This document shows, piece after piece, positions 1 through 6,308 of a stretch of 12,068 nt of DNA (its first letter is position 1; the number at the start of each line of letters is the position of its first letter). Origin of the DNA: DATBED01 sp035480695 (GTDB lineage: Bacteria > Patescibacteriota > Saccharimonadia > Saccharimonadales > UBA4665); the NCBI GenBank assembly GCA_035480695.1, contig DATIHM010000023.1:1-12068 (forward strand), in the 5' to 3' direction. The position numbers and the translations under genes were made by a program. Under the pieces are notes generated by a model, which saw nothing but the letters and a program-made list of their open reading frames with translations, was not told where the DNA came from and did no database searches.

Positions 1-3
1 CCG

Positions 4-25
4 CCAGATAGATTCCAGATAGATT
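4..25. repeat. 11-bp perfect tandem duplication
   Basis: The unit CCAGATAGATT occurs twice back to back (4-14 and 15-25), upstream of the first gene. It could be a slippage duplication or a two-copy protein-binding site. The left window edge hides whether more copies precede it. No function can be assigned. Confidence 0.6.
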
Positions 26-58
26 GTGGATCTTTCGATTATTTTTCGGCTTAGCACT

Positions 59-64
59 TATTAC
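59..64 (+). promoter_or_regulatory. -10 box, leaderless-type start of the first gene
   Basis: TATTAC ends 5 nt before the ATG at 70. No SD is present and no good -35 is seen. The position matches the other leaderless-type promoters in the window, but the hexamer is weak (4 of 6 matches to TATAAT). Confidence 0.4.
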
Positions 65-69
65 CTGTT

Positions 70-345
70 ATGCTAAGTTTTGTGAAGCTACTTTTAAAAA
101 TTGTATTACTGGCTATTAACGGTCTGCTTTCTGTCACATTAATTGCTTTCGGATCGGGCTATGCCAATATTACGGATGCTGACCCTACCAAAAGCCCTCT
201 AGCGGTTGTAGTGGGGGTACTTGTTATCTTGTCACTAGTAATTTTATCGATCCTTGGGAAGTCTAACAAAAATGCAGAAATTTTTTTCTGGTATTTAGGT
301 ATTGGATTTCCGGTGGTGACTTTTCTATGGCTGCTCGTCGGATAG
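70..345 (+). CDS. Small three-helix membrane protein, unknown function
   Basis: A 91-residue, strongly hydrophobic protein that I do not recognise. Three membrane segments are visible, at about residues 5-28, 43-62 and 71-90. The loop after the first contains a short polar stretch (ITDADPTKSP), and the loop after the second is basic and polar (GKSNKNAE). The last helix runs to the C-terminus with almost no tail. There is no signal-peptidase site. The start ATG at 70 is supported by a -10-like box 5 nt upstream. The codons are clearly more AT-rich than those of the convergent gene at 377-1543, which suggests a different history or relaxed selection. Only 31 nt separate the two 3' ends and no terminator hairpin is visible there. 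An integral inner-membrane location is a safe inference; the role is unknown. Confidence 0.75.
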   Translation: MLSFVKLLLKIVLLAINGLLSVTLIAFGSGYANITDADPTKSPLAVVVGVLVILSLVILSILGKSNKNAEIFFWYLGIGFPVVTFLWLLVG

Positions 346-376
346 TTCCAGACCCGAATGTTCCGCCAGTGTTTTG

Positions 377-1543
377 TTATTGGACGAGGCGCTTTTTGGG
401 TGGCAGCGGCGGGCCGGTGACTTTTGGCCGCGGTGGCGGCAGGTCAGTAACGGGCTTAGATGGTTTGTCGGCTGCCAGCTCCGGCTCGGGAGCGGCTTCT
501 TTTAGCTTGGGCGCCCTGGGCTGGCGGTTGCGGGTGCTCACGAGGACGATGAAAATGACGAGTGCCAGGATCAGGTAAGCGATTCCGAAGTAGAAATCAA
601 TCTTGACCAGCTGGTCTTTCGCCAGATGCAGCACGCTAGTCAGCGACTGCTGCAGCTGCCCGATGTTGGCGTTGTTGAAGGCGTGCCGCTCAATCTGTTT
701 GAAGATTTCGTCCAGCACGAAGCGGACGACTACCAGAACCAGCCCGGCCTCGGCCAGCACGATAGCGATGCGTCGCAGACCGCGTCGCCGCCCAGGCATC
801 AGCAGCAGAATTCCCAGCATGCTTAAGAGCGCCGCGGCGGCGTAAATGTACGGCAGGCGCACGCCCCACTTGTAAGCCTTGGGCAAATCCGCGTACTTCT
901 GATAATACGGTTGGCTCTTGGCGCCGCCGTTCGGATTGATGTTGTTGGCTGTGATAACCGGGTTACTCAAGAAGTTATCGCTGGTCTGGATGCGCTGGGT
1001 GACCAGCTGCGCCTCGGCCTGGGCGCTCAGCTGCGCCGGCCGGCAGGTGATGTTCAGCGGGTCGACGTTCTGGATGTTGCCGAGCTCGGCTTCCTGCTGG
1101 GGCGTACAGACCGGCAGGCTGTTGATATGCGCCAGCACGTATTGGCCGACCAACTGCGCGAAACTCTGCTTGGCCTGCGTCAGGTCAACCGTAAACGTCG
1201 GCCGGGCGGTTTTGCCCTCGAGCCAGGCGTAATTGCTATCCAAAAAGGTCTGGACGCTCTTTTGCAACAGTTGCTGCGAGAAAGCCGACTGGGCCGCCTG
1301 CTGCACGGCGGTGTCGCTCAGCGTGACCGAGCCCTGCTCTTCGGTGGAGTTGGCCGACTTTTTGGCCTGGTCGATGGCGTTCGACACGAAATGGCCGTAA
1401 AAATTGCTCTGGTTGAGCCAGCTTTCTATCTTGTCGGGGTGGCTGAAGGCGATTTTGCTGCTGGTCGAGAAGGCCGTGCTAAGCAGCGTCACGAAGAGCA
1501 GCGCCGTTAGCAAGCCGACAAAGCCCCTCCGTGCCCAATTCAT
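377..1543 (-). CDS. Four-helix membrane protein with large extracytoplasmic domain
   Basis: A 388-residue protein of unknown function. Residues 7-25 form a signal-anchor helix after a short basic N-terminus (MNWARRG). Residues about 28-228 form a polar, Gln/Ala/Ser-rich domain predicted to lie outside the membrane. Two cysteines there (C146 and C167) could form a disulphide. Three more helices follow (about 231-249, 257-277 and 317-335). The loop between helices two and three is very basic (GRRRGLRR), placing it in the cytoplasm by the positive-inside rule. The tail (340-388) is Pro/Lys-rich, PPRPK and PPLPPKK-like, and cytoplasmic. It is transcribed divergently from the HIT gene across a 47-nt gap. 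TACAAT lies 6 nt before its ATG and there is no SD, which implies a leaderless mRNA. Its envelope role is inferred from topology only. Confidence 0.8.
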   Translation of the reverse strand: MNWARRGFVGLLTALLFVTLLSTAFSTSSKIAFSHPDKIESWLNQSNFYGHFVSNAIDQAKKSANSTEEQGSVTLSDTAVQQAAQSAFSQQLLQKSVQTFLDSNYAWLEGKTARPTFTVDLTQAKQSFAQLVGQYVLAHINSLPVCTPQQEAELGNIQNVDPLNITCRPAQLSAQAEAQLVTQRIQTSDNFLSNPVITANNINPNGGAKSQPYYQKYADLPKAYKWGVRLPYIYAAAALLSMLGILLLMPGRRRGLRRIAIVLAEAGLVLVVVRFVLDEIFKQIERHAFNNANIGQLQQSLTSVLHLAKDQLVKIDFYFGIAYLILALVIFIVLVSTRNRQPRAPKLKEAAPEPELAADKPSKPVTDLPPPRPKVTGPPLPPKKRLVQ

Positions 1544-1549
1544 TTAATT

Positions 1550-1555
1550 ATTGTA
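1550..1555 (-). promoter_or_regulatory. -10 box TACAAT, leaderless start
   Basis: On the minus strand TACAAT is followed by six bases (AATTAA) and then the ATG at 1543, so transcription should begin at the start codon. No convincing -35 is seen. It shares the 47-nt divergent gap with the HIT promoter. Confidence 0.6.
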
Positions 1556-1578
1556 GCCGAAGCGCTGGCGCGAAGCTA

Positions 1579-1584
1579 TATAAT
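1579..1584 (+). promoter_or_regulatory. Consensus -10 TATAAT, leaderless start of the HIT gene
   Basis: A perfect TATAAT is followed by six bases (TTAATT) and then the ATG at 1591. There is no SD. This box argues against the in-frame upstream GTG at 1531, which would lie before the predicted transcription start. Confidence 0.65.
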
Positions 1585-1590
1585 TTAATT

Positions 1591-1983
1591 ATGGCAGACA
1601 GCATTTTCACCAAGATTATCAAAGGCGAGATTCCGAGCCATAAGGTTTACGAAGACGATAAGACGTTCGCCTTCTTGGACATCCACCCGGCCATGCCCGG
1701 CCACACCCTGGTCGTGCCCAAAAAACAGGTGGAATTCCTCTGGGATTTGGACGACGAGGATTACCAGGCTGTGATGGCGACTTGCAAAAAGGTCGCCCGG
1801 CGCATCCGCGACATCATGGGCTACCCATATGTCGGCGAGATGGTCGTCGGCGTAGAGGTGCCGCACGCCCATATCCACCTGTATCCGTTTTCGACAATGG
1901 AAGAATTCCGGCGTCGGCCCGACCCCAATGCCGAGCCCGACCACGCCACGCTGGCTGAGATTGCCAAAAAGCTAGCGTTTTAA
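1591..1983 (+). CDS. HIT-family (histidine triad) nucleotide hydrolase
   Basis: A 130-residue cytoplasmic protein of the Hint/HIT branch, which cleaves nucleoside phosphoramidates or related AMP-linked substrates. The N-terminus (MADSIFTKIIKGEIPSHKVY) is typical of the family, followed by the FLDIHPAMPGHTLVVPK core around residues 28-44. The catalytic HxHxH triad (HAHIHLYP) is at about residues 92-99. Length matches the usual 110-140 residues. The ATG at 1591 is chosen over the in-frame GTG at 1531 because family members start here and because TATAAT sits 6 nt upstream. The extra N-terminus from 1531 would also run across the divergent promoters. The 58-residue membrane protein starts 14 nt after its stop. 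The physiological substrate cannot be told from sequence. Confidence 0.95.
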   Translation: MADSIFTKIIKGEIPSHKVYEDDKTFAFLDIHPAMPGHTLVVPKKQVEFLWDLDDEDYQAVMATCKKVARRIRDIMGYPYVGEMVVGVEVPHAHIHLYPFSTMEEFRRRPDPNAEPDHATLAEIAKKLAF

Positions 1984-1985
1984 GG

Positions 1986-1991
1986 TACAAT
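1986..1991 (+). promoter_or_regulatory. -10 box TACAAT, leaderless start of the small membrane protein
   Basis: TACAAT begins 2 nt after the HIT stop codon, and six bases (AGGCGC) separate it from the ATG at 1998. A possible -35 (TTGCCA, 1961-1966) has a long 19-nt spacer. The small gene thus appears able to be transcribed on its own, besides any read-through. Confidence 0.55.
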
Positions 1992-1997
1992 AGGCGC

Positions 1998-2174
1998 ATG
2001 GATTTCCTGTTCGCGCTCTTTTTCGGGGCTGGGACCGCAGCCTTTATCTATAGCAAAATGGAGCGGCGTGTCGGCTATGGCAACACGGCCAACATAATGA
2101 CGATTACCGGGGTAGTTTTCGTGGTCGCCACCATTTTCTTCTACACCATCCTCAAGTTCATCCTGAATATCTAG
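1998..2174 (+). CDS. 58-residue two-helix small membrane protein
   Basis: The reading frame ATG 1998 to TAG 2172-2174 encodes 58 residues. It starts MDFLFALFFGAGTAAFIYSK, with a hydrophobic helix at about residues 2-18. A polar linker (KMERRVGYGNTAN) at 20-32 precedes a second helix at about 33-56. The basic linker suggests a hairpin with both ends outside the cytoplasm. The gene is easily missed because of its size. Support comes from the coherent two-helix pattern, the -10 box TACAAT exactly 6 nt before the ATG (the same layout as its neighbours), and its fit in the 244-nt gap between two real genes. No homologue is recognised and no function is proposed. Confidence 0.7.
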   Translation: MDFLFALFFGAGTAAFIYSKMERRVGYGNTANIMTITGVVFVVATIFFYTILKFILNI

Positions 2175-2192
2175 CCTTTTAGTGCCATTTCA

Positions 2193-2221
2193 TTGGTTTT
2201 TCCGTCGCTGACTGGTATTAT
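2193..2221 (+). promoter_or_regulatory. Extended -10 promoter of the XRE-HAD gene
   Basis: TTGGTT (2193-2198), a 17-nt spacer, then TATTAT (2216-2221) preceded by TGG (2213-2215), an extended -10 element. The predicted start of transcription is about 2228, the second in-frame ATG. This selects that ATG over the one at 2222. Confidence 0.6.
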
Positions 2222-2227
2222 ATGGCT

Positions 2228-3076
2228 ATGGATGAAAAGGGGTTGGGCAAGCGTTTGCAGTCCGCGCGCCAGGCGGCCGGTTTGACGCAGCAACAGCTCT
2301 GCCACCAGGCCAATTTGAGCTTCTCTACCCTGACCAAGATTGAGCGCGGCGCCATCAAATCGCCGTCGATTTTCACGATACAGTCTATAGCCGGAGCCTT
2401 GAACCTAAGTTTGGACGAGCTGGTCGGCCAAGCTACCTCTGGCAAACCCGCCCGGCAGCTGGCCAAGACCAAAAGTGGCGCCAGCTTCATCTATTTCGAC
2501 GTCAACGGCTGCCTTATCCACTTCTACCAGCGGGCTTTCGTGAAGCTATCGACGGATACGGGCGTGCCAGCCGACCTGGTGGAATCCGTTTATTGGCACT
2601 ATAACGACGAAGTCTGTCGCGGCCAGCTCAGCCTGGACGATTTCAACGCCAAACTGGCCGAGCGCTTCAACGTCGACAAGCTGAAATGGCAGGACTACTA
2701 CCTCGAGACGATTGAGCCGATTGAGCAGATGCAGGAACTGCTGACCTGGGCCAGCCAGCACTACAAGGTCGGGCTGTTGACCAACATCATGCCTGGCCTG
2801 CTGGGAACGATGCGCCGCAACGGCCAGGTTCCCAATTTGGACTATGATGCCGTGGTGGATTCCTCAGAGGTGGGTGCGATAAAACCGGAGGCGGACGTTT
2901 ACAAGATTGCCGCCGAGCGTGCCGGCGTTCCGCCCGAAGAGATTCTGCTCATCGACGACTCGCGCGTCAACCTAATGGCCGCCGGCAAGCTCGGCTGGCA
3001 CGTGCTGTGGTTCGACGACTCGCGCGCCGAAGAAATGGCCGCCAGCGTCCGCGCCGCCCTCGAACCGGCCTCTTAA
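2228..3076 (+). CDS. XRE-type HTH fused to a HAD-superfamily hydrolase domain
   Basis: A 282-residue fusion. Residues about 5-68 are a Cro/C1-type helix-turn-helix (GKRLQSARQAAGLTQQQLC, then STLTKIERG and an SPSIFTIQSIAGAL helix), which binds DNA. Residues about 86-275 are a HAD subfamily I domain. Motif I is FDVNG (nucleophile D91), motif II LLTN (T185), motif III the lysine in IKPEADVY (K219), and motif IV LIDDS (D243/D244). The second motif-I aspartate is Asn93, so ordinary phosphatase chemistry may be weakened or altered. Some subfamily IA members also lack that Asp. The start at 2228 is preferred to 2222 because the extended -10 box ends 6 nt before it. The gene abuts the convergent 82-residue gene with no spacer. 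A plausible but unproven role is a repressor whose HAD domain senses a metabolite. Confidence 0.88.
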   Translation: MDEKGLGKRLQSARQAAGLTQQQLCHQANLSFSTLTKIERGAIKSPSIFTIQSIAGALNLSLDELVGQATSGKPARQLAKTKSGASFIYFDVNGCLIHFYQRAFVKLSTDTGVPADLVESVYWHYNDEVCRGQLSLDDFNAKLAERFNVDKLKWQDYYLETIEPIEQMQELLTWASQHYKVGLLTNIMPGLLGTMRRNGQVPNLDYDAVVDSSEVGAIKPEADVYKIAAERAGVPPEEILLIDDSRVNLMAAGKLGWHVLWFDDSRAEEMAASVRAALEPAS

Positions 3077-3325
3077 CTAAGCAGCCTCCACTTGTACAGC
3101 AGGCTGTGTTTCAATCCCTTGATGGGCCGCATGCGCAAACGGATGGCGAAACGCCTCCAGTGCTAAGCCGCCGGCTACTTTGAAACTAAAGGTGTGGTTC
3201 TGTTTGGCGTCAACAACGTCTACACGTATTGGCGGATCTTGTCCTGGTAGATAATTCAGAGTAACTTCAACACCATCGCTATTCCTGTGGTCTAACTGCC
3301 TTACACTTTCTCCTGGCCCTGCCAT
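3077..3325 (-). CDS. Conserved-looking 82-residue hypothetical protein
   Basis: A soluble 82-residue protein, not recognised. It has no membrane segment or signal peptide. The first half reads like beta-strand segments (VEVTLNYLPG, IRVDVVDAK, HTFSFKVAGG), suggesting a small beta-rich fold. The C-terminal part is His/Ala-rich (RHPFAHAAHQG). The start ATG at 3325 is well supported by an SD AAGGAG (3332-3337) with a 6-nt spacer, in contrast to the leaderless genes nearby. Its TAG stop (3077-3079) begins at the base after the convergent XRE-HAD stop, so the two transcripts must overlap unless termination is very tight. Its promoter at 3490-3518 leaves a leader of about 160 nt containing a stem-loop and a possible leader peptide, which suggests post-transcriptional control. 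Confidence 0.7.
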   Translation of the reverse strand: MAGPGESVRQLDHRNSDGVEVTLNYLPGQDPPIRVDVVDAKQNHTFSFKVAGGLALEAFRHPFAHAAHQGIETQPAVQVEAA

Positions 3326-3366
3326 ATTTTTCTCCTTGGCTTAAAAAAGAACTCCTCGCTTTTTGC

Positions 3367-3409
3367 TTGGAGCCCTTTGTTTTTGCTTATTATTTTGCAA
3401 AAGCTCCAA
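3367..3409 (-). other. Stem-loop in the leader of the 82-residue gene
   Basis: TTGGAGC (minus 3409-3403) pairs perfectly with GCTCCAA (3373-3367). The adjacent TTTTG and CAAAG extend the stem by about five pairs (one G-T wobble) after a bulged G, leaving an A-rich loop of about 18 nt. It is not followed by a T tract on either strand, so it is not an intrinsic terminator. It begins one or two bases after the stop of the possible upstream ORF and ends about 30 nt before the SD. Confidence 0.5.
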
Positions 3410-3410
3410 A

Positions 3411-3482
3411 CTAGGCAAACACAATGAGCATGTGCTTGCGGGCACACGTCTTGTACTGCGGCGTTTGGATCATTGCTTTCAC
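3411..3482 (-). CDS. Possible 23-codon leader peptide (upstream ORF)
   Basis: GTG at 3482 to TAG at 3413-3411, 23 codons, internally containing an in-frame ATG at codon 4. The GTG lies 7 nt after the -10 box TATAGT, the spacing seen for leaderless valS, so a ribosome could load at the 5' end. The peptide is basic with a hydrophobic end (HMLIVFA). The stop lies directly before the leader stem-loop. A short frame like this can arise by chance; only its position makes it worth listing. Confidence 0.3.
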   Translation of the reverse strand: MKAMIQTPQYKTCARKHMLIVFA

Positions 3483-3489
3483 GATGTGA

Positions 3490-3518
3490 ACTATATTCTC
3501 AGAACATGTTCCTGTCAA
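3490..3518 (-). promoter_or_regulatory. Sigma-70-type promoter with palindromic operator-like spacer
   Basis: On the minus strand TTGACA (3518-3513), exactly 17 nt, then TATAGT (3495-3490). This is the best -35/-10 pair in the window. The spacer contains the perfect palindrome GAACATGTTC (3502-3511), a likely site for a dimeric regulator. It faces the 82-residue gene; transcription should begin near 3483. Confidence 0.65.
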
Positions 3519-3552
3519 GCTCGAGGTAAGATTTTTTACAAAAGGCTATTGC

Positions 3553-6192
3553 TTATTTTGTGCTAAAGCGCTTTTGCTCTTCGGTCAGGGTGGCGAGCAG
3601 TTCCTGAGCCTCTTTGAGCTGGTTCTTGGTCTGTTCAACGACCTGTTCAGGCGCGTTGTCGACATAACTCTTGTTGGCCAGCCGCGCTTCGAGCTGCTTG
3701 ATGGACGCTTCCTGCTTGGCGATTTTGCCCTCCAGCTCGACCGCGTAGGCCTTGGCCGTGGCTTCGTCAATGTCGAGCCAGCAACTGTATTTAGTACTGG
3801 TCAGGAAAAGCCCACTGCCCCGCCCCGCCTCTGTTACAGCCTTCAGGCCGGTTAGCTTTTTAATAATCTCTGCGTTGTCGCCCAGGAATGGCGCGTCGCT
3901 GTAAAAAAGCGTGGCGCCGGAAACTTTGAGAGCGCGCGTCATGTAACGCGCTTCGGCAATGATGTTCTTGATTTCCTCGAAATCGGCAGCGGCCTGCTTG
4001 TCACTGCCGAGCGGCTTTTGCAGCTCTTTGCTTGCCAAAATGGAATCGTCTTCCCACGCCAGCGTCTGCCATATAGTCTCGGTCACGAACGGCGCGAACG
4101 GGTGCGTCAGGACCAACACCTGCTCGAGGATGTGCGCCAGCAGCGGCTTGTTCGGCTCGGCCTTGCTGGCCTCGATGTACCAGTCGGCCAGGTCGTCCCA
4201 GATGAAGTGGTAGAGCGTTTCGTACGCCTCGCTGAAGCGGAAATTGTCGAGCTCCTTGTCGATTTTTTGCTGAGATGTTCGCATTTTGTCTAGTATCCAG
4301 TGATCGGCAGCCGACTTCGGTTCGACCGCTTCCCTGCTCACTTGGTCGCCTAGCACACCCTCGATGTAGCGCGCGATGTTCCAGATTTTGTTGCAGAAAT
4401 TGCGGTTGGCGACGATTTTGGTACGGCCGAAACGCTGGTCGTTCCCTGCTGACATGCCCTGAATCAACGCAAAACGCAGTGCGTCCGCCCCGAATTCGGG
4501 GATAACCTCGAGGGGATTAATCATGGTTTCGGGATAGCTCTTGCTCATCTTGCGGCCCTTCACATCTCTGACCATGCCGTGTAAATAGACTTCTTTAAAG
4601 GGGATTTGGCCGGTTACGTAGGTCGTGGCCAGAACCATGCGGGCCACCCAGAAAAACAATATGTCCCAGCCGGTCTCCATAACAGTGGTCGGGTGGTAGG
4701 TTTGGAAGTCGAGGCTTTGCTCAAGCAGGTCATTGAGTGAAAGGTCGTAATCCTGGGCGAGCGTTGGGTCGATGAGCGTACTCCAAGTCCAAAGCGCCGA
4801 GCTGAACCACGTGTCGAGCGTGTCTGGATCCTGTTCCCATTCGCGCCAGCCTTCGGATTGGTCGGTCGGCGGCTGAACGCCGACGTAGGTCTCTTCCCTG
4901 CCGTCGGTATCTTGCCGGTACCAGACCGGGATGCGGTGGCCCCACCAGATTTGGCGGCTGATGCACCAGTCGCGTAGGTTGTCGATCCAGTGGAAGTAGA
5001 TTTTTTCGAAGCGCTGGGGGATGAGCTCGATGTCCCCTTCCCTGACGACGCTTTGCATGACCTCTTTCAGGCTGCGCTTTTGGCCTTTCCACTCGACGGC
5101 CGGCTTATTGACGTCAACGAACCATTGCAGGCGGATTTGCGGCTCGATGATGCCCTTGCCGCGGCTGTTAACAGAGATGTTGTGCATATACTTGTCGTCA
5201 ACTTTCACCAGCAGACCCTTCCCTTCCAGCTTGTCGACGATTTTGGGGCGTGCCTCCTCAATCGGCATACCCTCGAACTCACCGGCGATCGGTAGCAGTT
5301 TCCCGTGAAAATCTATAATCTGTTCTTTATCTAGGCCGTGGCGCTCGGCGATTTCAAAGTCAGTTACGTCGTGCCAGGGTGTGATGGTCATGACGCCGGT
5401 ACCGAAGTTAGGGTCGACCGCCTCATCCTTAATAACTGTCGCCATGACTTTACCGTTAATCCACTCGGCTTCGAAGGTGTCGCCGTGTTTGTACTGGGCG
5501 TAGCGCTTGTCATCAGGATGCATGACGACGTATTTGTCGCCGAATTTGGTCTCCGGGCGAGCGGTTCCAATCTCGAACGGCCCGTATTTGAAGGTATAAA
5601 ATTTGCCTTGCGTCTCGACGTGCTCGACCTCGTCGTCGGAAACGTTGGTCTCCAGTTTCGGATCCCAGTTAACTATGCGGTGGCCCCTGTAAATCAGGCC
5701 GTCGTTGTACATTTTGACGAAGACCTCGTTGACGCAGCGGCTTAACGTGTCATCCAGTGTGTAGCGTAGCCGGCTCCAATCGCAGCTGGCGCCCATGGCC
5801 CGGAACTGCGTTAGGATGCCATCCCTGTTATTACCGACGAACTCCCGAACCCTTTCCAGAAAGGCTTCACGCCCAATGGCATGCTTGTCTGTTCCCTCCT
5901 CTGCCAGCATTTTTTCGACGAGATTGTCGGTGGCGATGGCGGCGTGGTCGGTGCCGGGCAGCCAAAGCGCGTCTTTCCCCTGTTGGCGGGCATGCCGAGC
6001 CATAATATCTTGCAAAGTCACAAATGTTGCGCTGCCCATGTGTAGGGTCGCCGTCTCGTTAGGCGGCGGCATGGCGATTGAGAAGTGTTCCTTGCTGCTT
6101 TTCGGGTCAGCCGTGAAAACGCCGCTCTTCTCCCAGAGGGCATAGATGTCACTCTCGTACTGGCTGGCCTCGTACACCTTCGGCAACTTCAT
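3553..6192 (-). CDS. valS: Valyl-tRNA synthetase
   Basis: An 879-residue class I aminoacyl-tRNA synthetase that charges tRNA-Val in the cytoplasm. From the chosen start, the N-terminus MKLPKVYEASQYE is typical. The HIGH-type motif is HMGS (about residues 51-54) within PPPNETATLHMGS, followed by LPGTDHAAIAT. A CP1 editing region lies at about 190-330 (GTARPETKFGD). The WCISRQIWWGHRIPVWY block is at about 409-425, and the KMSKS loop at 548-552 within DVKGRKMSKSYPE. Then come the anticodon-binding helical domain and a C-terminal coiled coil (EGKIAKQEASIKQLEARLA...). Length is normal. The upstream in-frame ATGs at 6237, 6204 and 6201 are less likely: 6192 matches the family and has an extended -10 box 7 nt before it. 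A weak SD-like AGAGGTGG could instead serve 6201. No terminator is seen after the stop. Confidence 0.97.
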   Translation of the reverse strand: MKLPKVYEASQYESDIYALWEKSGVFTADPKSSKEHFSIAMPPPNETATLHMGSATFVTLQDIMARHARQQGKDALWLPGTDHAAIATDNLVEKMLAEEGTDKHAIGREAFLERVREFVGNNRDGILTQFRAMGASCDWSRLRYTLDDTLSRCVNEVFVKMYNDGLIYRGHRIVNWDPKLETNVSDDEVEHVETQGKFYTFKYGPFEIGTARPETKFGDKYVVMHPDDKRYAQYKHGDTFEAEWINGKVMATVIKDEAVDPNFGTGVMTITPWHDVTDFEIAERHGLDKEQIIDFHGKLLPIAGEFEGMPIEEARPKIVDKLEGKGLLVKVDDKYMHNISVNSRGKGIIEPQIRLQWFVDVNKPAVEWKGQKRSLKEVMQSVVREGDIELIPQRFEKIYFHWIDNLRDWCISRQIWWGHRIPVWYRQDTDGREETYVGVQPPTDQSEGWREWEQDPDTLDTWFSSALWTWSTLIDPTLAQDYDLSLNDLLEQSLDFQTYHPTTVMETGWDILFFWVARMVLATTYVTGQIPFKEVYLHGMVRDVKGRKMSKSYPETMINPLEVIPEFGADALRFALIQGMSAGNDQRFGRTKIVANRNFCNKIWNIARYIEGVLGDQVSREAVEPKSAADHWILDKMRTSQQKIDKELDNFRFSEAYETLYHFIWDDLADWYIEASKAEPNKPLLAHILEQVLVLTHPFAPFVTETIWQTLAWEDDSILASKELQKPLGSDKQAAADFEEIKNIIAEARYMTRALKVSGATLFYSDAPFLGDNAEIIKKLTGLKAVTEAGRGSGLFLTSTKYSCWLDIDEATAKAYAVELEGKIAKQEASIKQLEARLANKSYVDNAPEQVVEQTKNQLKEAQELLATLTEEQKRFSTK

Positions 6193-6199
6193 GCCACTC

Positions 6200-6208
6200 A
6201 TCATACCA
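6200..6208 (-). promoter_or_regulatory. Extended -10 promoter of valS
   Basis: TGGTATGAT on the minus strand (TGn plus TATGAT) ends 7 nt before the ATG at 6192, implying a leaderless valS mRNA. There is no matching -35. The same bases contain two alternative ATG codons (6204 and 6201), so start choice depends on which reading is right. Confidence 0.5.
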
Positions 6209-6269
6209 CCTCTGTAAATTTTAGAGAAATTGAACAAATTACGAATTCCCAGACAATCTCAAGAAAGGA

Positions 6270-6298
6270 TTGACCAAAAACTAATTAAATGATATTAC
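6270..6298 (+). promoter_or_regulatory. Promoter of the 170-residue gene
   Basis: TTGACC (6270-6275), a 17-nt spacer, then TATTAC (6293-6298). Transcription should start at about 6305, leaving a leader of about 4 nt before the ATG at 6309 and no room for an SD. It diverges from valS. Confidence 0.6.
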
Positions 6299-6308
6299 TT
6301 GAAACAAT

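Noticed and set aside
4..25. Start of a CRISPR or iteron array
   Set aside because: Only two 11-bp copies without spacers are visible, and nothing similar recurs in the window.
911..1510. Open frame of 199 codons on the plus strand
   Set aside because: Antisense to the four-helix membrane protein, whose hydrophobic segments and outside domain make sense. The antisense product has no coherent features.
1531..1590. GTG start giving the HIT protein 20 extra residues
   Set aside because: The extension has no family similarity, crosses the divergent promoters, and lies before the TATAAT-predicted transcription start.
3367..3409. Intrinsic terminator for valS
   Set aside because: The stem is good but no T tract follows on either strand, and it lies downstream of a new promoter, so a leader structure is the better reading.
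3363..3566. 67-codon plus-strand frame starting with TTG
   Set aside because: Non-AUG start, no SD or -10 at a suitable distance, Cys/Leu-rich composition, runs into the end of valS, and lies opposite a strong promoter and leader.
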